Shown piece by piece: positions 37,916 to 49,698 of a stretch of DNA of 64,000 nt. The stretch lies in assembly GCF_028389875.1 (NCBI RefSeq), contig NC_084665.1:124915602-124979601 (forward strand), read 5' to 3'. Each line of letters opens with the position of its first letter. Within the stretch, counting starts at the first letter, position 1. Under the pieces are notes generated by a model. The model was not told the origin of the DNA, did no database searches, and worked only from the letters and a program-made list of their open reading frames with translations. The position numbers and the translations under genes are program-made. This DNA comes from Rhea pennata. Taxonomy: Eukaryota > Chordata > Aves > Rheiformes > Rheidae.

Positions 37916-39654
37916 CTCCTTCAAGTAAGAATTGACAGGATAAACAAGGTTGGCAGTTGTGGGAAAGATGGGAAGGAAAATTTTTTTTTTTTTTTTTTTT
38001 TAACTATGGAAGCTATGGTCAAATATATGTTAGCACAATTAGTGCCAGTTCAAAAGTGAGACTAGCCCAATATGAAAAAATATGAAGTCATGAACTTTAA
38101 TGATAACAAATGAATACTTCTAGCAAAAAAAAAAAATGCATGTAAAGTACTTAGCTAGTAAAACAGAAGCTTTGTCTACTTCTCATTTTATATGAACACA
38201 TTCATTTTGCAATCCTCTGTAAATCCTATTGAAATAAAAATGTGTTTACAATGTTACGTTTTCCATAAAACATGTTTGCTACTCAGCAATCTGCTTGCTT
38301 CTCTTAAAATGTATTTTTGTGACAAACAATCATTAAACCTCACAACCACCGTGTGCAGATAAATGAAACTAGTGCAGATATTACCATTTGGTTGACACAT
38401 TTGTTTTGACATTGTAAAAGAGCATTACGGATTTTTTTTGTATAAAACTCTTCCTTTTTTCTCAGAAACAATAATATGTTCCTGCAAATGCTGCAAAAGA
38501 TCAAAAGCTGTTCAGATCATATTTACAGTACTAAAAGCACAATGAATGCCCCTGTAAATGACATGTAAATTACTGAACGATGATTCAACTTCAGTCAGCT
38601 TTGCAGATGAATTGAAGGACCTTAATTCCACTTTATCTTAGAAATCTGATTATTCTACAGCTTGTAAGAAATTAGCTTTAATCCTCTTTTAAATGTCATT
38701 CAACAGGTTCTTTCTGCACAAAAGATGTAAATGAATTTTCCCTTACAATATCTTTTCAAAATCATTTTCTTTCCACAGGACATTCTTAGAAATAATTTAA
38801 GTCTGGGCTATCATACTGATGACTCTCCTTTGCTGCATCTGCTCAAGAATAATATGCATGATTCACATGTTGCCTTTGTGATAGCATAACTCCAATGACC
38901 TGTGCTTTATTTTTACTGATGTAAATGAAATCAGAATTAGGCTTTCTGATATCATTTGCATCCGAATTTATATTCAAGAAAACAAAAGAATTGTCTTTCC
39001 TGAAGGTTAAATTTACTCTGCAAAGAATTCAGATAAATGCACACCCCTGAATAGGTCGTGTGGCCCACATAAAATTGAATGCGTGCACATTCTTTCATCA
39101 TCACTTTGTTTTATCCCTTTAGTTTCCAGTATCTGTAGATTGAGCCTAAGTTACATTCAGAGGCTTCTAGTTAAAGGCTACTTTTTTGGCATCTAGTTGC
39201 ACTGCGGACTCCAGTTCCTGATTAGAGGCAGCCTTATCATAGGTATGATAATTGTATCTTCTGTTTATGAATCAAATTCAGTGCTAAAAAATCACAGGCT
39301 GACTGAGCCACAACTTCAGTGGATGTAAAATCTACACAGGTCCTTTGGGAGCTATGCTGATTTACATCAGTGACATAGCTGGTACACCTAGGTTAGAGAG
39401 ATGTTATTTAAGAGAATTGTCCTAGATGGTCCATTCATGCAAAAAGGTGCAACACTACAGATCATGTGGCATTTGAGCACTTGTTCCTCCCATTTTGCAT
39501 CAGAGCTTTTGGCCTCTTGGTGACTGAAAGAAAATCCAGCCCTGGGTTAGGACTTCAAACAGTACAACATTACAAACGAGAGAAAATTCTCTCTGGTAGA
39601 TCTTCAAGCAAAGGTTGATTTCCTGATATATACCTCAGATGACTTAAAGGAAGG
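37916..39654. promoter_or_regulatory. AT-rich non-repetitive stretch, candidate distal regulatory DNA
   Basis: From about 38,430 to 38,970 the sequence is free of simple repeats. It carries a POU octamer in reverse (ATTTGCAT at 38954-38961), an ATATGCATGATTCACATG stretch and several TAAT/ATTA words. Parts (38880-38960 and 39290-39400) also resemble worn pieces of the dispersed repeat described at 37755-37915, so any regulatory element may have arisen from a repeat. It lies about 18 kb upstream of the TFAP2D start. No coding exon was recognised. Confidence 0.25.
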
Positions 39655-39831
39655 TCAGAGCTCTGGAACAGGTTACCCAAAGAGGTTGTGGAATCTCCTT
39701 CTCTGGAGATATTCAAAACTTGTCTCGATGCAATCTTGTCCATCTGTCTAGGTGACTCTGCCCGAGCAGGGGGGTTGGACTAGATGATCTCCCGAGGTCC
39801 CTTCCAATCTCAATCGTTCTGTGATTCTGTG
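39655..39831 (+). mobile_element. CR1 LINE 3' fragment
   Basis: It starts inside the 3' end at 'GAGCTCTGGAACAGGTTACC' (39658-39677). It continues through 'AGAGGTTGTGGAATCTCCTT', 'GAGCAGGGGGGTTGGACTAG' (39764-39783) and 'CCGAGGTCCCTTCCAATCTC' (39792-39811), and ends with ATTCTGTG at 39824-39831 preceded by GTTCTGTG. It is a short 5'-truncated copy on the + strand. Its tail (two ATTCTGTG-type octamers) differs from the tail of the copy at 1-322, so a different CR1 subfamily is likely. Confidence 0.93.
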
Positions 39832-40604
39832 AAAGTCATTTTAGAATTTAATTTACTCAGTTGTCCTCATTTTCTTCATTTTGAATGCCACAGTTGAAAC
39901 CACTATGCTTCACAAGGCCCAAAATATATGCCATTCCTTCACAACATTTCTAAAAGCCTCATTCACATCTGAAGGGAGGGGGGGAAGGAATCGTGTCACT
40001 AGTTAGGTAATAGCAGTAGCAGTGTACTTTCAAAGAAATTCCAGATTGGTTGAAGATCAAAGCCAGGATGAATAGGTGTGGCACCAAAGGTGGGGAACTG
40101 GCACAAGTGATGAGGAATTCTAACTCCACGCCTTACTGTATGGAGGGGAGGAAGTGAATATATTTCTTTCCATAGGGGTCAAGGGATATCAGTGGTAAGA
40201 AATAAAATATAGCATGAAATTTTTCCCAACAGCTAATGCAAGAGCCTGGCTACAATTTTAATGACCATATCTATGGTCATATGATAGTTTTTCATTTATC
40301 AGGGTGGATCAACCAACAAAGCCTAAAGTTTTCATTGCACTCATCAATTTGTGTCTTTAACTAATGGAGTGTCTCTGTTTACCAATAGTGGTAGCAGATT
40401 TGTATGCTTTATATGCACCTATGCACAGGCTGTGGCACAACAAAATCTTTGAGAACAAGTTTAAAAGGGAGAGAGTCCTTAAGTGTTCTGATATATTACA
40501 CTTGTGCTTCCACTTCCAAGGAAGACGCAAAACTCTTTCACTGTGTACATTTTGAATGACCTCAAGCTTATATCAAGGTTCCCTTTTTCCTGAGAATGGT
40601 ATAG
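39832..40604. other. Intergenic, no gene recognised
   Basis: A G-rich patch lies near 39973-39988. No other recognised feature. Confidence 0.5.
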
Positions 40605-40810
40605 TCAGACAGAAGGATTCAGCCCTTAGCTTGAGGAGCTTAAATGAAAAGAGACAAGACAGAAAGAAAAGGAGGAAAGCATATACCACACAAGCATAAG
40701 ATAAGGATTGTAGTATGAGCTTGATAAATGATTCGTCCAAGGTTGCACAGAAAGTCAATGGCAGAGGGGAGAAGTGATTTTAGGTCTTCCTTCCATACAG
40801 CCCAAAACCT
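40605..40810 (+). repeat. Eroded ancient amniote interspersed repeat (SINE/MIR-like)
   Basis: The ordered phrases are 'GAGGAGCTTAAATGAAAAGA' (40633-40652), then 'GACAAGACAGAAAGAAAAGG' (40653-40672), and after a gap 'GTCCAAGGTTGCACAGAAAG' (40735-40754) and 'TCAATGGCAGAGG' (40755-40767). This follows the layout of old amniote elements containing a 'gcccaaggtcacacag' core. The copy at 22862-23000 appears to be the front part of the same type. Identification is by pattern only. Confidence 0.45.
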
Positions 40811-43775
40811 TCCCCCCCTCTCCTCTAATCACATGCAGTGCTTACTTTGTCACAATCTGTGGCGCACATCACAGCGGCTTGGAAATTCTCCCCTTGGTCT
40901 GTCAAGCGTGAACTTATAAAGTGTATCTGCAACACTGTTCTAAAAGCCTTGGAAGCATTAAAGAGCTTGTCTGCGAAAGATGTGTTAAGGTCACAATACC
41001 AGGAGCTGCTGTTGAAGGAGAGACATTTTTTTGCGTGACTTTGACAACAAACAGGATCCATCTCTGCTGTGTAACAGGTGTAAAAGACTGGCACTGACAT
41101 TTCTCTTCCTAAAGTACAGGGGCAGCACTTGAAAATGTAATATAGCAGAAGCTGATAAAATTCAGCGGTACAAATCTTGATTAGTATGACAATCCAGCCT
41201 TCAGGATAATAATAAATAATGCAAAGAAGATGCAAATGCATTACGTTTTAGTAAATGGTGATACAACCCTGTTGAAAATACCTTTGGACTGAGAGACTAT
41301 TTCTTTCATAGCAGGAGGAGTTTTCATATTTGAAATGATTGTGTATAAGTCCTATTAACCAAGATTGGCCTGATACTTTCAGGTTGATATGATGTGACCC
41401 GAATTTCTGCCCTAATGTAACACTCTTATCTAGTCCTCATCCAAGCAGTCTCATGGGCAGCTGAGTTTATACTTTGAATACAAGAAATCATTTTCTGCTT
41501 TTGAGGGGTGGAAGAAGTACAACTGGAGTCTGATGAAAAATATCCTTTATATGAAGAGAAAGGTGATATTCAGACACCCTTAAATTGCAGTTATATTGAG
41601 AGATCTAGATGGAATAAAAATATCTGAACTAGACACAGAAGTCCCATAAAAATATATAAATGTTAGGAACTAACTGTAGGAGGGAAAAAAATGCGTGGAA
41701 AAAAATAAAAGGCAGAGTGTTCCAGGAGGAAAACTGTTCTCTGCTTGTCTTGGTTTTGCAGGAGCCTTTATTATTTCCTGTGAGAATGTGATGACATGGG
41801 TCGTGGAGGAAGACCTCAACACAGTAAACGCCTTGGAGGTCAGGTTGTGGTCGTGTAGCCATTTTCTTAAAGTTAAGAGAGAAAAATGGAGTTAAAAAGG
41901 GGAATTCCTCCCAAAGGTGTCCTGAGGTGACTGTGTTTTTGATGATTCCTCCCATGGCTGGGCAATGGTATCTGATACCTTCCTCTAACACCTGGAAAGG
42001 TGGGTCCCTGAAGTGCACACTCTGTCCCCTGTTTGTCAGTGTTCTGCTTTTCACTTAATTGCCTTCTGAGCACTTTGAAGGATGTCTGTGGAAGGCTTCT
42101 CAATGTACTGACCCTTCAGACATCCTGTTTGGTGAACGCACTCTGGAAGTATTGTTCAGTGTTGCCTGGATTTGTGACTGCAGGCTCAATAATTGCCCAG
42201 AGTCTGGTGGTTGAATGGATGCCTGCAGAAGGGAATGGAAACATACCCTTCAATGTCCACGTCCAAGACAGCAGCATGTGAATAGCCTCAAAACACTGTG
42301 TTAGTTAGGTGCTGATCCTGTCATACCCTCCTGACAGCAGAGGACTTGCCTATTCTCTCCAAACAATTTATTTTCTTAGATTTTGTCTGTAGAAATCAGA
42401 CCTTCACTAAGGGCTAATTCCCCATGCACTGGTCTCCTCGGTAGATATATAATCTCCGTTTTGATCTATACTGGGTCAAAACCTTGCTATGAGATCTATT
42501 GTGTGGATGTTTCCATGGCTGTACAGTCTACCTGAAGAGGAACTCTGTTCCAAAAATGAGTGTCATTATCTAAGTCAGTGAAGGGCCAAAACTTAGCTAA
42601 TTAGAATTATGTTAACATTCCACAAAAGCAAATTTTCTTCCCTCCTTTTCAGACATTAAGCATTTCATCCACTGTGAAATCAAAAACACTCCATAGTACA
42701 CATTAGCAAAATCAAGCACACAACTAGCGAAGTCTGGACCACAGTAACCTCTAAGTAAGCAATTGCAAAGCCCGCTGGCATAGTCTATGGAATGTATATG
42801 GGTTGTAAAGAGGCAAATGTAGAGTAACATTCTCCACGCTGACTCTTCAGGAAGTACCTCAGTCCACTCTGCCTCCTAAACCTTGCCAAGACTTTGTCTT
42901 AGAAAGCACTAATTGTCACAGAACAAATTTAGCTGTAAGCTGACAGTTACAGAGAATGGTCAGTGTTCAGGCTTATTTCCTTGCCTGATTTGTTCAGCAG
43001 TGTAAATGTAATCTCTATGTTAAGAGAGGTAGAGACATGAGGTTTAAGAATAGATAAGGACTCGAGTCAATAAAGATCATAACATGGTCTGAGGAGATTC
43101 ATGGAGCTTCATCCTGTCCCATCACCATGAGCCAGGATAGGTGCCCAGTGTCCTCAAGACCATTCAGATCCCTGAAGTTTTATCATCAAAGAGTCCAGGT
43201 CTTAGAGAGCTCTGTCAAGATATGTCATTCTGGTGCCACCTTTCTGGATCAGGCCTGTGGTACGATCTAAAGGAGACTGGCATTAAATATTGTATCACTA
43301 TACACATGGAATTTGGAAGAACAGTCATGATTCACTCATCTGGTGGAAGTCTATCCTCACTGAAGCACCTGGAGAGAAACAAATCCAAGAGATCCAAAGC
43401 AACTGACCTTTTTCCTTAACCTTCCCTCCCATATATTTTACTGCAAGAGGGATAGCAAAGCCAAGTAGTTCAATTGCAATACTTTGATTTGCACCTGAAA
43501 GCTATCAGGAAGTTGATGGAGTCTTCAGAGTATGTTTAAAGAGCCTGGGTGTAAGAAGTAATAAATATTTAGTAGTAAAAATGGAGGGGAGAGGAGAGAA
43601 GCAATACAGGCAGGAAGAAAAACAAAAGGAATGAGACCAAGGTTAATTCTAATACTGTTGCTAATTTAATCATCATTTCCTTCTCCCTGCTCCTAAAAAA
43701 ATCTATTTTCCTGATGGCATTATCCCATCTATGTGATGGGATAGAACCCAACTATTTCCTGTATGACCTGTAAGA

Positions 43776-43777
<2 letters not shown>
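40811..43777. other. Intergenic, no gene recognised
   Basis: Two longer minus-strand frames occur: 40825-41241 (138 codons, cysteine-rich) and 41629-42054 (141 codons). Neither resembles a known protein, and frames of this length are expected by chance in a window this size. The sequence at 41650-42250 is less AT-rich and might be a worn mobile element, but no family was recognised. Confidence 0.4.

Positions 43778-43820
<43 letters not shown>
43778..43820. repeat. Poly-T run (43 T)
   Basis: An uninterrupted T tract is followed by GCAGCAGGGG. On the minus strand this is a 43-A tail-like run, but the sequence to its right, read on the minus strand, was not recognised as a processed gene copy. 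Confidence 0.95.
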
Positions 43821-43822
<2 letters not shown>

Positions 43823-46119
43823 AGCAGGGGACACTCCCAACACATTTAGGGCGATCAGTCTCTAATGGCAACCTAGTAGAGCCAAGCAGAGCAAAGCAAG
43901 TGTGTATTCATTCTTATTTGTAAAGCAAAGGCATTTATAGTGCAAAGAAAGCAAAAATAAGACTGAAGTCAAGCTCCAAAAATTTAATGTAGCATTTAAA
44001 TTGTGGAGTTGCTTCATCCAAAAAGCAAGCACTACAAATTTACAGCATTTATAACAAGTTATTCTTTAATGAAAATCAAATATGCTAAGCTAAAGACATA
44101 TGTAGAAATGACATTCAGATAATCTCAGCTCTACTACACTGACTAGAGAGGCACTTTAGTTAACTTGCTTTTCCTAGTTTGCTAACTTTTAGGTGATCAA
44201 ATCTGGTGAGAAGTATCCCACCCAATGTCTCCTGAGACACTGTGTGGTGAAAGATTTGCCTTTTACTTCTCGCATCATTCAGACATTCAGAAAATTTTCT
44301 GGCCAATTCTCAAGAATTCTCCTCTTTCACACTTTGCAAGAAGACTGATCTGGCAATTCTAGCACAGGATGCTATCTTCTGAATCCGGAACAAAAGGGTG
44401 CCTAATTCAACGAGTGCTACAGTCCTCATTCCTTTACCTCACTGTTGTAATAGCAATGTTTTTGCAGATCTTGTGGACAAAATCTGAGTGTGCTCAGCAC
44501 TGAAAGTATATTCCAGATTATTGTCACATATGTATGCATTTCTGAGGTAGGCTATGTGCATGTAAAATTTCTTTTTGAATCTGCACAAAGTCTATGATGT
44601 ATTAGAAGTCTTTTTATTTATTTATTTATTTTTGTCAAGGCAGTTTATGTTGTTATTTCTGGAGGCTACTTGACTCAGGATGATGGCTAAGAGATATTAT
44701 CATGAGTTTAACTTGTGCCTTATTAAAGTCGCAGTAGAACATCCTGTGAGATTTCTCTTAATGGTGATAACTCCGTTGACACAATGGTTGGCAGTGTGTC
44801 ATTCTGCTGTTCAAACACTGCAAATCAAACAGAGAACTTTTTGACAGAATTTATCTTGTCTCAAACTCTTCACCCCTTTCCTTTAAAGATCCTAGGCTTC
44901 TTTCTTGGCAATAAGAAATTTTCAGCACTCCACTGTCCAAAAGTTTCTTCTTATGAAATGAACAGAAATCTGTGACAATTCACCCGCTGATTTGAATGAG
45001 ACAAGAATTTCATCTGTCACAACTTGGGTATTTAGTTTTCACACAAACAATCTGAAATATGAGCGAAGTATCTGTTGATTTGAAAAAGAACTTCACTAAT
45101 ATCTTCTTATGAATGATATGGCTACTACACGATCGTGAAAGTACTTCCAAGACTAAGTGCAGGAAACTAAAGTTTAAGGCTTCCTAGAGGGAAGCTTTGT
45201 GCTGTAACAACCTATCCTTTTCTCATTAGCCACAAAAAAGCAAGTCTCACATGAGTTCCCCTCCTACACATCACTTGCCCCTCTATATCAAGAAATTCAG
45301 TTAGGCATTCCTGTACCTGCCTTCATTGGATTTACGGCCCCTGTTTTCATACTTTATTGAATCCACTTTCTCTTGGAGCCTAGCCAGAAATGGTGTATTT
45401 TAGCTACTATGTTGAAAAGGGATTTACAAAGGAGCTGCAAATCTGTCAAACGGAAAACTGAAGATAAACAAGGAAATATGACTTTACACAAAGCCAGCAT
45501 CTCCAATGTCCTGGGATCTGCGTGATATACTAAGTTATCCTGTTTACCTAAGACAGCATCTCCTTACCTCTCCATCATCGTCATGAATAAGCAACAGGCT
45601 GTGAGTAGGAATGCCAGACCCCAGTTCATGTGGTTTTGTTTTATTTTGTTTTACTTTAAAAGTCTCTTTGATATTTTTTATCTCATAAGACAGCAATTTT
45701 TGACCCCTCAATTTTGGGGGGTTTTGTTTTTTAAAATCTTCCCTCTGGACAAGTGGGATATTAATATTATCCTTGTAACAAGCAGCAGAAGGAATAAAAC
45801 ATTTAGGTAAACACTGCAAGTGAGATTAAAACGCTCTAGCTTTCTGATGTAACCCTGTGACACAGCGTTTCCAGTGAATTAAACCAAATGTACAAGCATT
45901 TAACGACTAATCCTTTTAAGTATTTTAATGCCCAAATGAAGATTTCTTATAGGGAGAGGCAAAGCATATGTGGTTTCCGTTAGAGTCTGCCTGCAGGCAG
46001 AGGATTGAGCAGATTGGCTTTTTTTTTTTTTCCTCCCCTTCCTTCTTCTTCATGCCCTCTCCTCCCCCCCCCCTCCTTCTGCACCTCCCTCCTTGTTTTT
46101 AATTAATTAATATTTCCCT
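43821..46119. other. Intergenic, no gene recognised
   Basis: AT-rich. A (TTTA)n run lies at 44612-44632. Short frames at 45544-45819 (-) and 45583-45810 (+) lie on opposite strands of the same segment. No feature was recognised. Confidence 0.5.
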
Positions 46120-46300
46120 TCTTTTGTGCGCCGGCGGGCGGGCGGCACGCGGAGCCGGGTCCTGAATGGACAGCTCCTTTCAGGCCGGCTACAAAGCGGC
46201 GGCGAGGCGGGCGCCGGGCTGCGGGCGGACCCGACCTGCTGGTCCTCCAGGAGCCCAAGGCGGCGGGGCGGGGAGGGAGGGGATTAGTCCGGATAGCAGC
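46120..46300. promoter_or_regulatory. Orphan CpG-rich island (possible promoter)
   Basis: An abrupt GC-rich, CpG-dense block sits in AT-rich surroundings. It includes GCGCCGGCGGGCGGGCGGCA (46127-46146), several GCGGCG and GGCGGG words and a G-rich stretch GGCGGGGCGGGGAGGGAGGG (46263-46282). CGGGCGG/GGGGCGGGG are GC-box (Sp1-type) words. A TTAATTAATTAATATT run precedes it at about 46098-46113. It lies 11 kb upstream of the TFAP2D start, and no exon is recognised next to it. The small + frame 46166-46375 in it is probably chance. An alternative TFAP2D promoter or a non-coding RNA promoter are possibilities. Confidence 0.5.
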
Positions 46301-46480
46301 CTGCTCCTTGCTACAAGAAAGAAGGGGGATACCAAGCAGGCTTTCTTCCTCCCTTGGGTTACTACAAACGGCTAACCTAGCTCAGGGGCTCTTTGAAGAC
46401 AATAAAGAAAAGTAACTTTTCATTTTAGAAACCCATCCTGCAGGGCAGCAGGTATTAAGCTGATGATAACATTCCACATC

Positions 46481-46520
46481 TATATATAGATATACATATA
46501 TATATATACACACATATATA
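46481..46520. repeat. (TA)n microsatellite
   Basis: TATATATAGATATACATATATATATA followed by CACACATATATA. Confidence 0.9.
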
Positions 46521-47846
46521 AAGAAGCCCAACATTTAGGGCTTTTTATGTTATAGATCTTCATAACCATAGGGAATAATATTTCCGCATCTATTAATAGC
46601 CAGGCCAGTGTCTTGCACTGCAGGGAGAAAAATCAATGCTCATAGCTATAAACCAAATTGATCTTCTGTTTAAGCTAATCTTTAAGGGTTGCAAATTTAG
46701 GGTCAGGGTTAAGGTTGCGTGGAAAGGAAATGCTGACATTTCCAACTGAGAGAAATGTATCTCCTTCCTCTGTGCTTTTAATATGCAATAACCAAAGTGA
46801 TAATTTTGGAGGAATACAAGAATGGGTGCAAACTCTACACTATGCACTTGCATACGTGCAAGGAGATGAGATAGCTCACAATATCTCAGCACTTCCAGCT
46901 GATGTGATGAGGAATTACAAGTGCACAAGAAGAATGTGTTTGTTTTTTTTCAAAATAGTAGACCAGATGCTCAGCTGATGCAAATGGGAGGCAAACCAAT
47001 GATGTTAATGTAACTATCTTGATTTGTCTAAAATGAAGATACAGCCATGATATAGCTGTATAAAAGAGTACAAAAATCTCTCTTTCTGCCTATCATATGT
47101 ACATATAAGTGAATAGTGCATCTGTGAGTGTGTGTTTGTGTGCATGTGTGTGACATACACAGAAAGACAGAGGGGTCTTTATATGTTGTAATCACAGTTT
47201 TGTCAAGAAATAAACAGATCTATTTTCTTTCAATAACCTTCATTATTACAAATAACAATAAGGAGAATCTGTATGATAAATGATCTCTGCTTTTATACAT
47301 TCCATAACATATATTTAATAATGTGTTCCTTAATATGTTAATATGTTCCTTAACATGTTTAAAAATATGTAGCTTCTAGTAATATACCTTCTCACCTGGA
47401 ATATCAGTTCTATTTTCATCCTGAATGAATGTTGCTTACAAATGAAAAATGCACTTGCTTGGTTTATTTGGGGTTTTGATGTCTTTTTGTTTTCTGTTTT
47501 TGTTGTTGTTGTTGTTGTTTTATTGTTATTTTTCCTACACCCAGAAATAAAGTTAAGCATTTTTTTTCAGTTGAATATTTTGTTGAGTGGGGTCAATGAG
47601 CTATAGCCCATTGTCTCTAAAGTACTAAATATATTGTACTTCAATTACAGCTATTTTATTGTACAATGGAAATTTTTTGTTTGTCCATATTTTCTTTACT
47701 GGTCTGCAAATAATGATTTCAAAATAGCTAGGCAATATGAATGAAGGAAAATTACTTCTGAAAATTTCACATTAGGCAATAGTTTAAAAACTGATTAGTT
47801 AGGCAGTTCATGGGTTTTAGTACATGTGTGTACATCAATACAATGC
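46521..47846. other. Intergenic, no gene recognised
   Basis: AT-rich with short TG-rich (47120-47155) and TTG-repeat (47498-47520) patches. Chance frames at 46593-46928 (-) and 46715-46978 (+) are opposite each other. Confidence 0.5.
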
Positions 47847-48095
47847 AGGAAAGAAGGAAGGCAGGAAGGAAGGAAGAAATGAAGAAGGGAAGGAAAGAAG
47901 GAAGAAGGGAGGGAAGGGAGGAATGAGGGAAGGAAGGAGGAAAGGAAGTAAGGAAGGAGTAAAGGAAGTAAGGAAGGGAGGGAGGGAGGAAGGAAGGAAG
48001 AAAGAGAAGAAGGGAGGAAGGAAAGAAGGCAGAGAGAAATGGAGGAACGAAGGAAGGACGGAAGGGAGAAAGGAAGGAAGGGAGGAAGGAAGGAG
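47847..48095. repeat. Long polypurine (GGAA)n-type tract
   Basis: About 250 bases of almost pure A/G on the + strand, made of AAGG, GGAAG, GAGGGA and AAAGAA units. Both the Lys/Glu/Gly/Arg-rich + frame (47824-48108) and the Leu/Pro/Ser/Phe-rich minus frame (47795-48106) are translations of the repeat. It can form triplex-type DNA in principle. It is the strand-complement type of the tract at 55154-55392. Confidence 0.95.
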
Positions 48096-48600
48096 TTTTT
48101 TCTCATGATTTTTAAAATATAAGAAATGTTTTTCAGCTTTTAAGCCTATGGAATTAAGATTTTTAAATAGATATTTTAAAGAAACATTTTCTAGTGGACA
48201 TTATTATTTTTTTATTATCCTTTTTCTTCTTATATTTTAGTCACAATACAAATCCAAATGCTTTTTTTTAGGGCATTTTATACAGCTCACTGAATTCTGG
48301 GGAAAGAGCCCCATTGACTTAGGGCAATCTTTGGATCAGATCTCTCATACAAGGGAGCCCTAGTCTTTTGCAGCTTGACCCCTCCACCATCGCTAGCATG
48401 CTCAGGCCCATGGAGGTCAGGGGGACAACTGGCTTATGCACGGATTACTGGTGTGAGCAGAGGTTGCAGAATGGGGCTCACAGTGAGCTCTATCAGCGCG
48501 TTCATTATGAATCCTCTACCAGCTATTGTCAGGTAGTGAATGGTGTCTCCCCTACCATAGATATCAGATCTTTCAGACAAGATCTTACTTCTAGGAGAGA

Positions 48601-48601
<1 letters not shown>
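48096..48601. other. Intergenic with possible old dispersed repeat at about 48300-48490
   Basis: The phrases 'GCCCCATTGACTTAGGGCAA' (48308-48327), 'GGATCAGATC' and 'GGATTACTGGTGTGAGCAGA' (48441-48460) resemble worn old amniote dispersed repeats. The segment ends at a 38-base A run. No open frame of note. Confidence 0.35.

Positions 48602-48639
<38 letters not shown>
48602..48639. repeat. Poly-A run (38 A)
   Basis: An uninterrupted A tract directly follows TAGGAGAGAC. It could be the tail of a retroposed copy on the + strand, but no source gene and no AATAAA signal just before it was recognised. Confidence 0.95.
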
Positions 48640-48640
<1 letters not shown>

Positions 48641-49667
48641 ACTTCTTTGCCAAATGAATTTTAATGCCCAATTTTAAAGTAATGGAAATTCCAAATTCTC
48701 TTGATTTTATGCATGAGCTATTATGATCAATTGGGAAATTAAAATATGTTTTTAAAGCATAAATACCTATTCCCTTGGTGAAATCTTATGTCTCTGAAGT
48801 AGCTGGCTTCAGTTTTGGGGATACATCTTATGCATTTAAATAGCAAATGCCTGAATACTGAACCAATAATAAAAAAATATATATAATGGTTTCTTTGCAG
48901 CTACCCAGGATTCTTAGGTCAATACAAGTCCCATTTTCAAATATGTTAACAAATATTTGTGTTCAATGAAAATTATGTATTACTTAACCTAAATACAGAT
49001 TTACTTGAGCTATTCAGAGCAATTCCAGGCTCTTGAGGAAAGAATCACTTTAAAATTTTAATACCATTACACCTTATTCTAAAATGTAAAGGCTATAAAT
49101 TAAGTGTAAAGGGTAAAAATTATCCATGAAAATGGATATCCATACAGATGCCTGGGTGGAGAAAAATGGAAAAAAGCTGTCAATACATGACTTGTGTTGA
49201 GGGCACAGATGTCAGCCTTATCTTTGAATTTACTCTTTTAAGTTTGTGATACAATCTTAACATTATTTAAACATATAGTAGTGCTCTGTGTTTAATTAGG
49301 TAAGGAATCTAGCTCACTATTACTGGCAGTGCATTAGTATATGAGCACAGTGGAGTATATTCAATAAGCCAAAGAACCTGACACTGTATTATTTATTGGA
49401 ATGTCTGCGTTAATTATGGATGATTCTAATATAAGGTACATCTTTAATACATCACAGTCTACAGATGTTTTCATTCTCTACTACCAGAGAAAAGTTTAAT
49501 GATAAGATTTTGCCTCAAATATTGAAAGGTATCCTGAAAATAATATGGATAATGTCATCTCAGCCAGTTCCTGAAGAGAGACTTTTCTAAAGACATAGTT
49601 TATCTCATAGAGTTTATGTAGTAGAGTTCGGCTTAAAATTGCCCTGTGAACTAAGACTGGCAACATC

Positions 49668-49698
<31 letters not shown>

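Noticed and set aside
41629-42054. 141-codon minus-strand frame
   Set aside because: No recognisable similarity; length within what chance gives for this window size.
47795-48108. Opposed frames of 94 and 103 codons, Lys/Glu/Gly-rich and Leu/Pro/Ser-rich
   Set aside because: Both are translations of the polypurine microsatellite; no non-repeat coding content.
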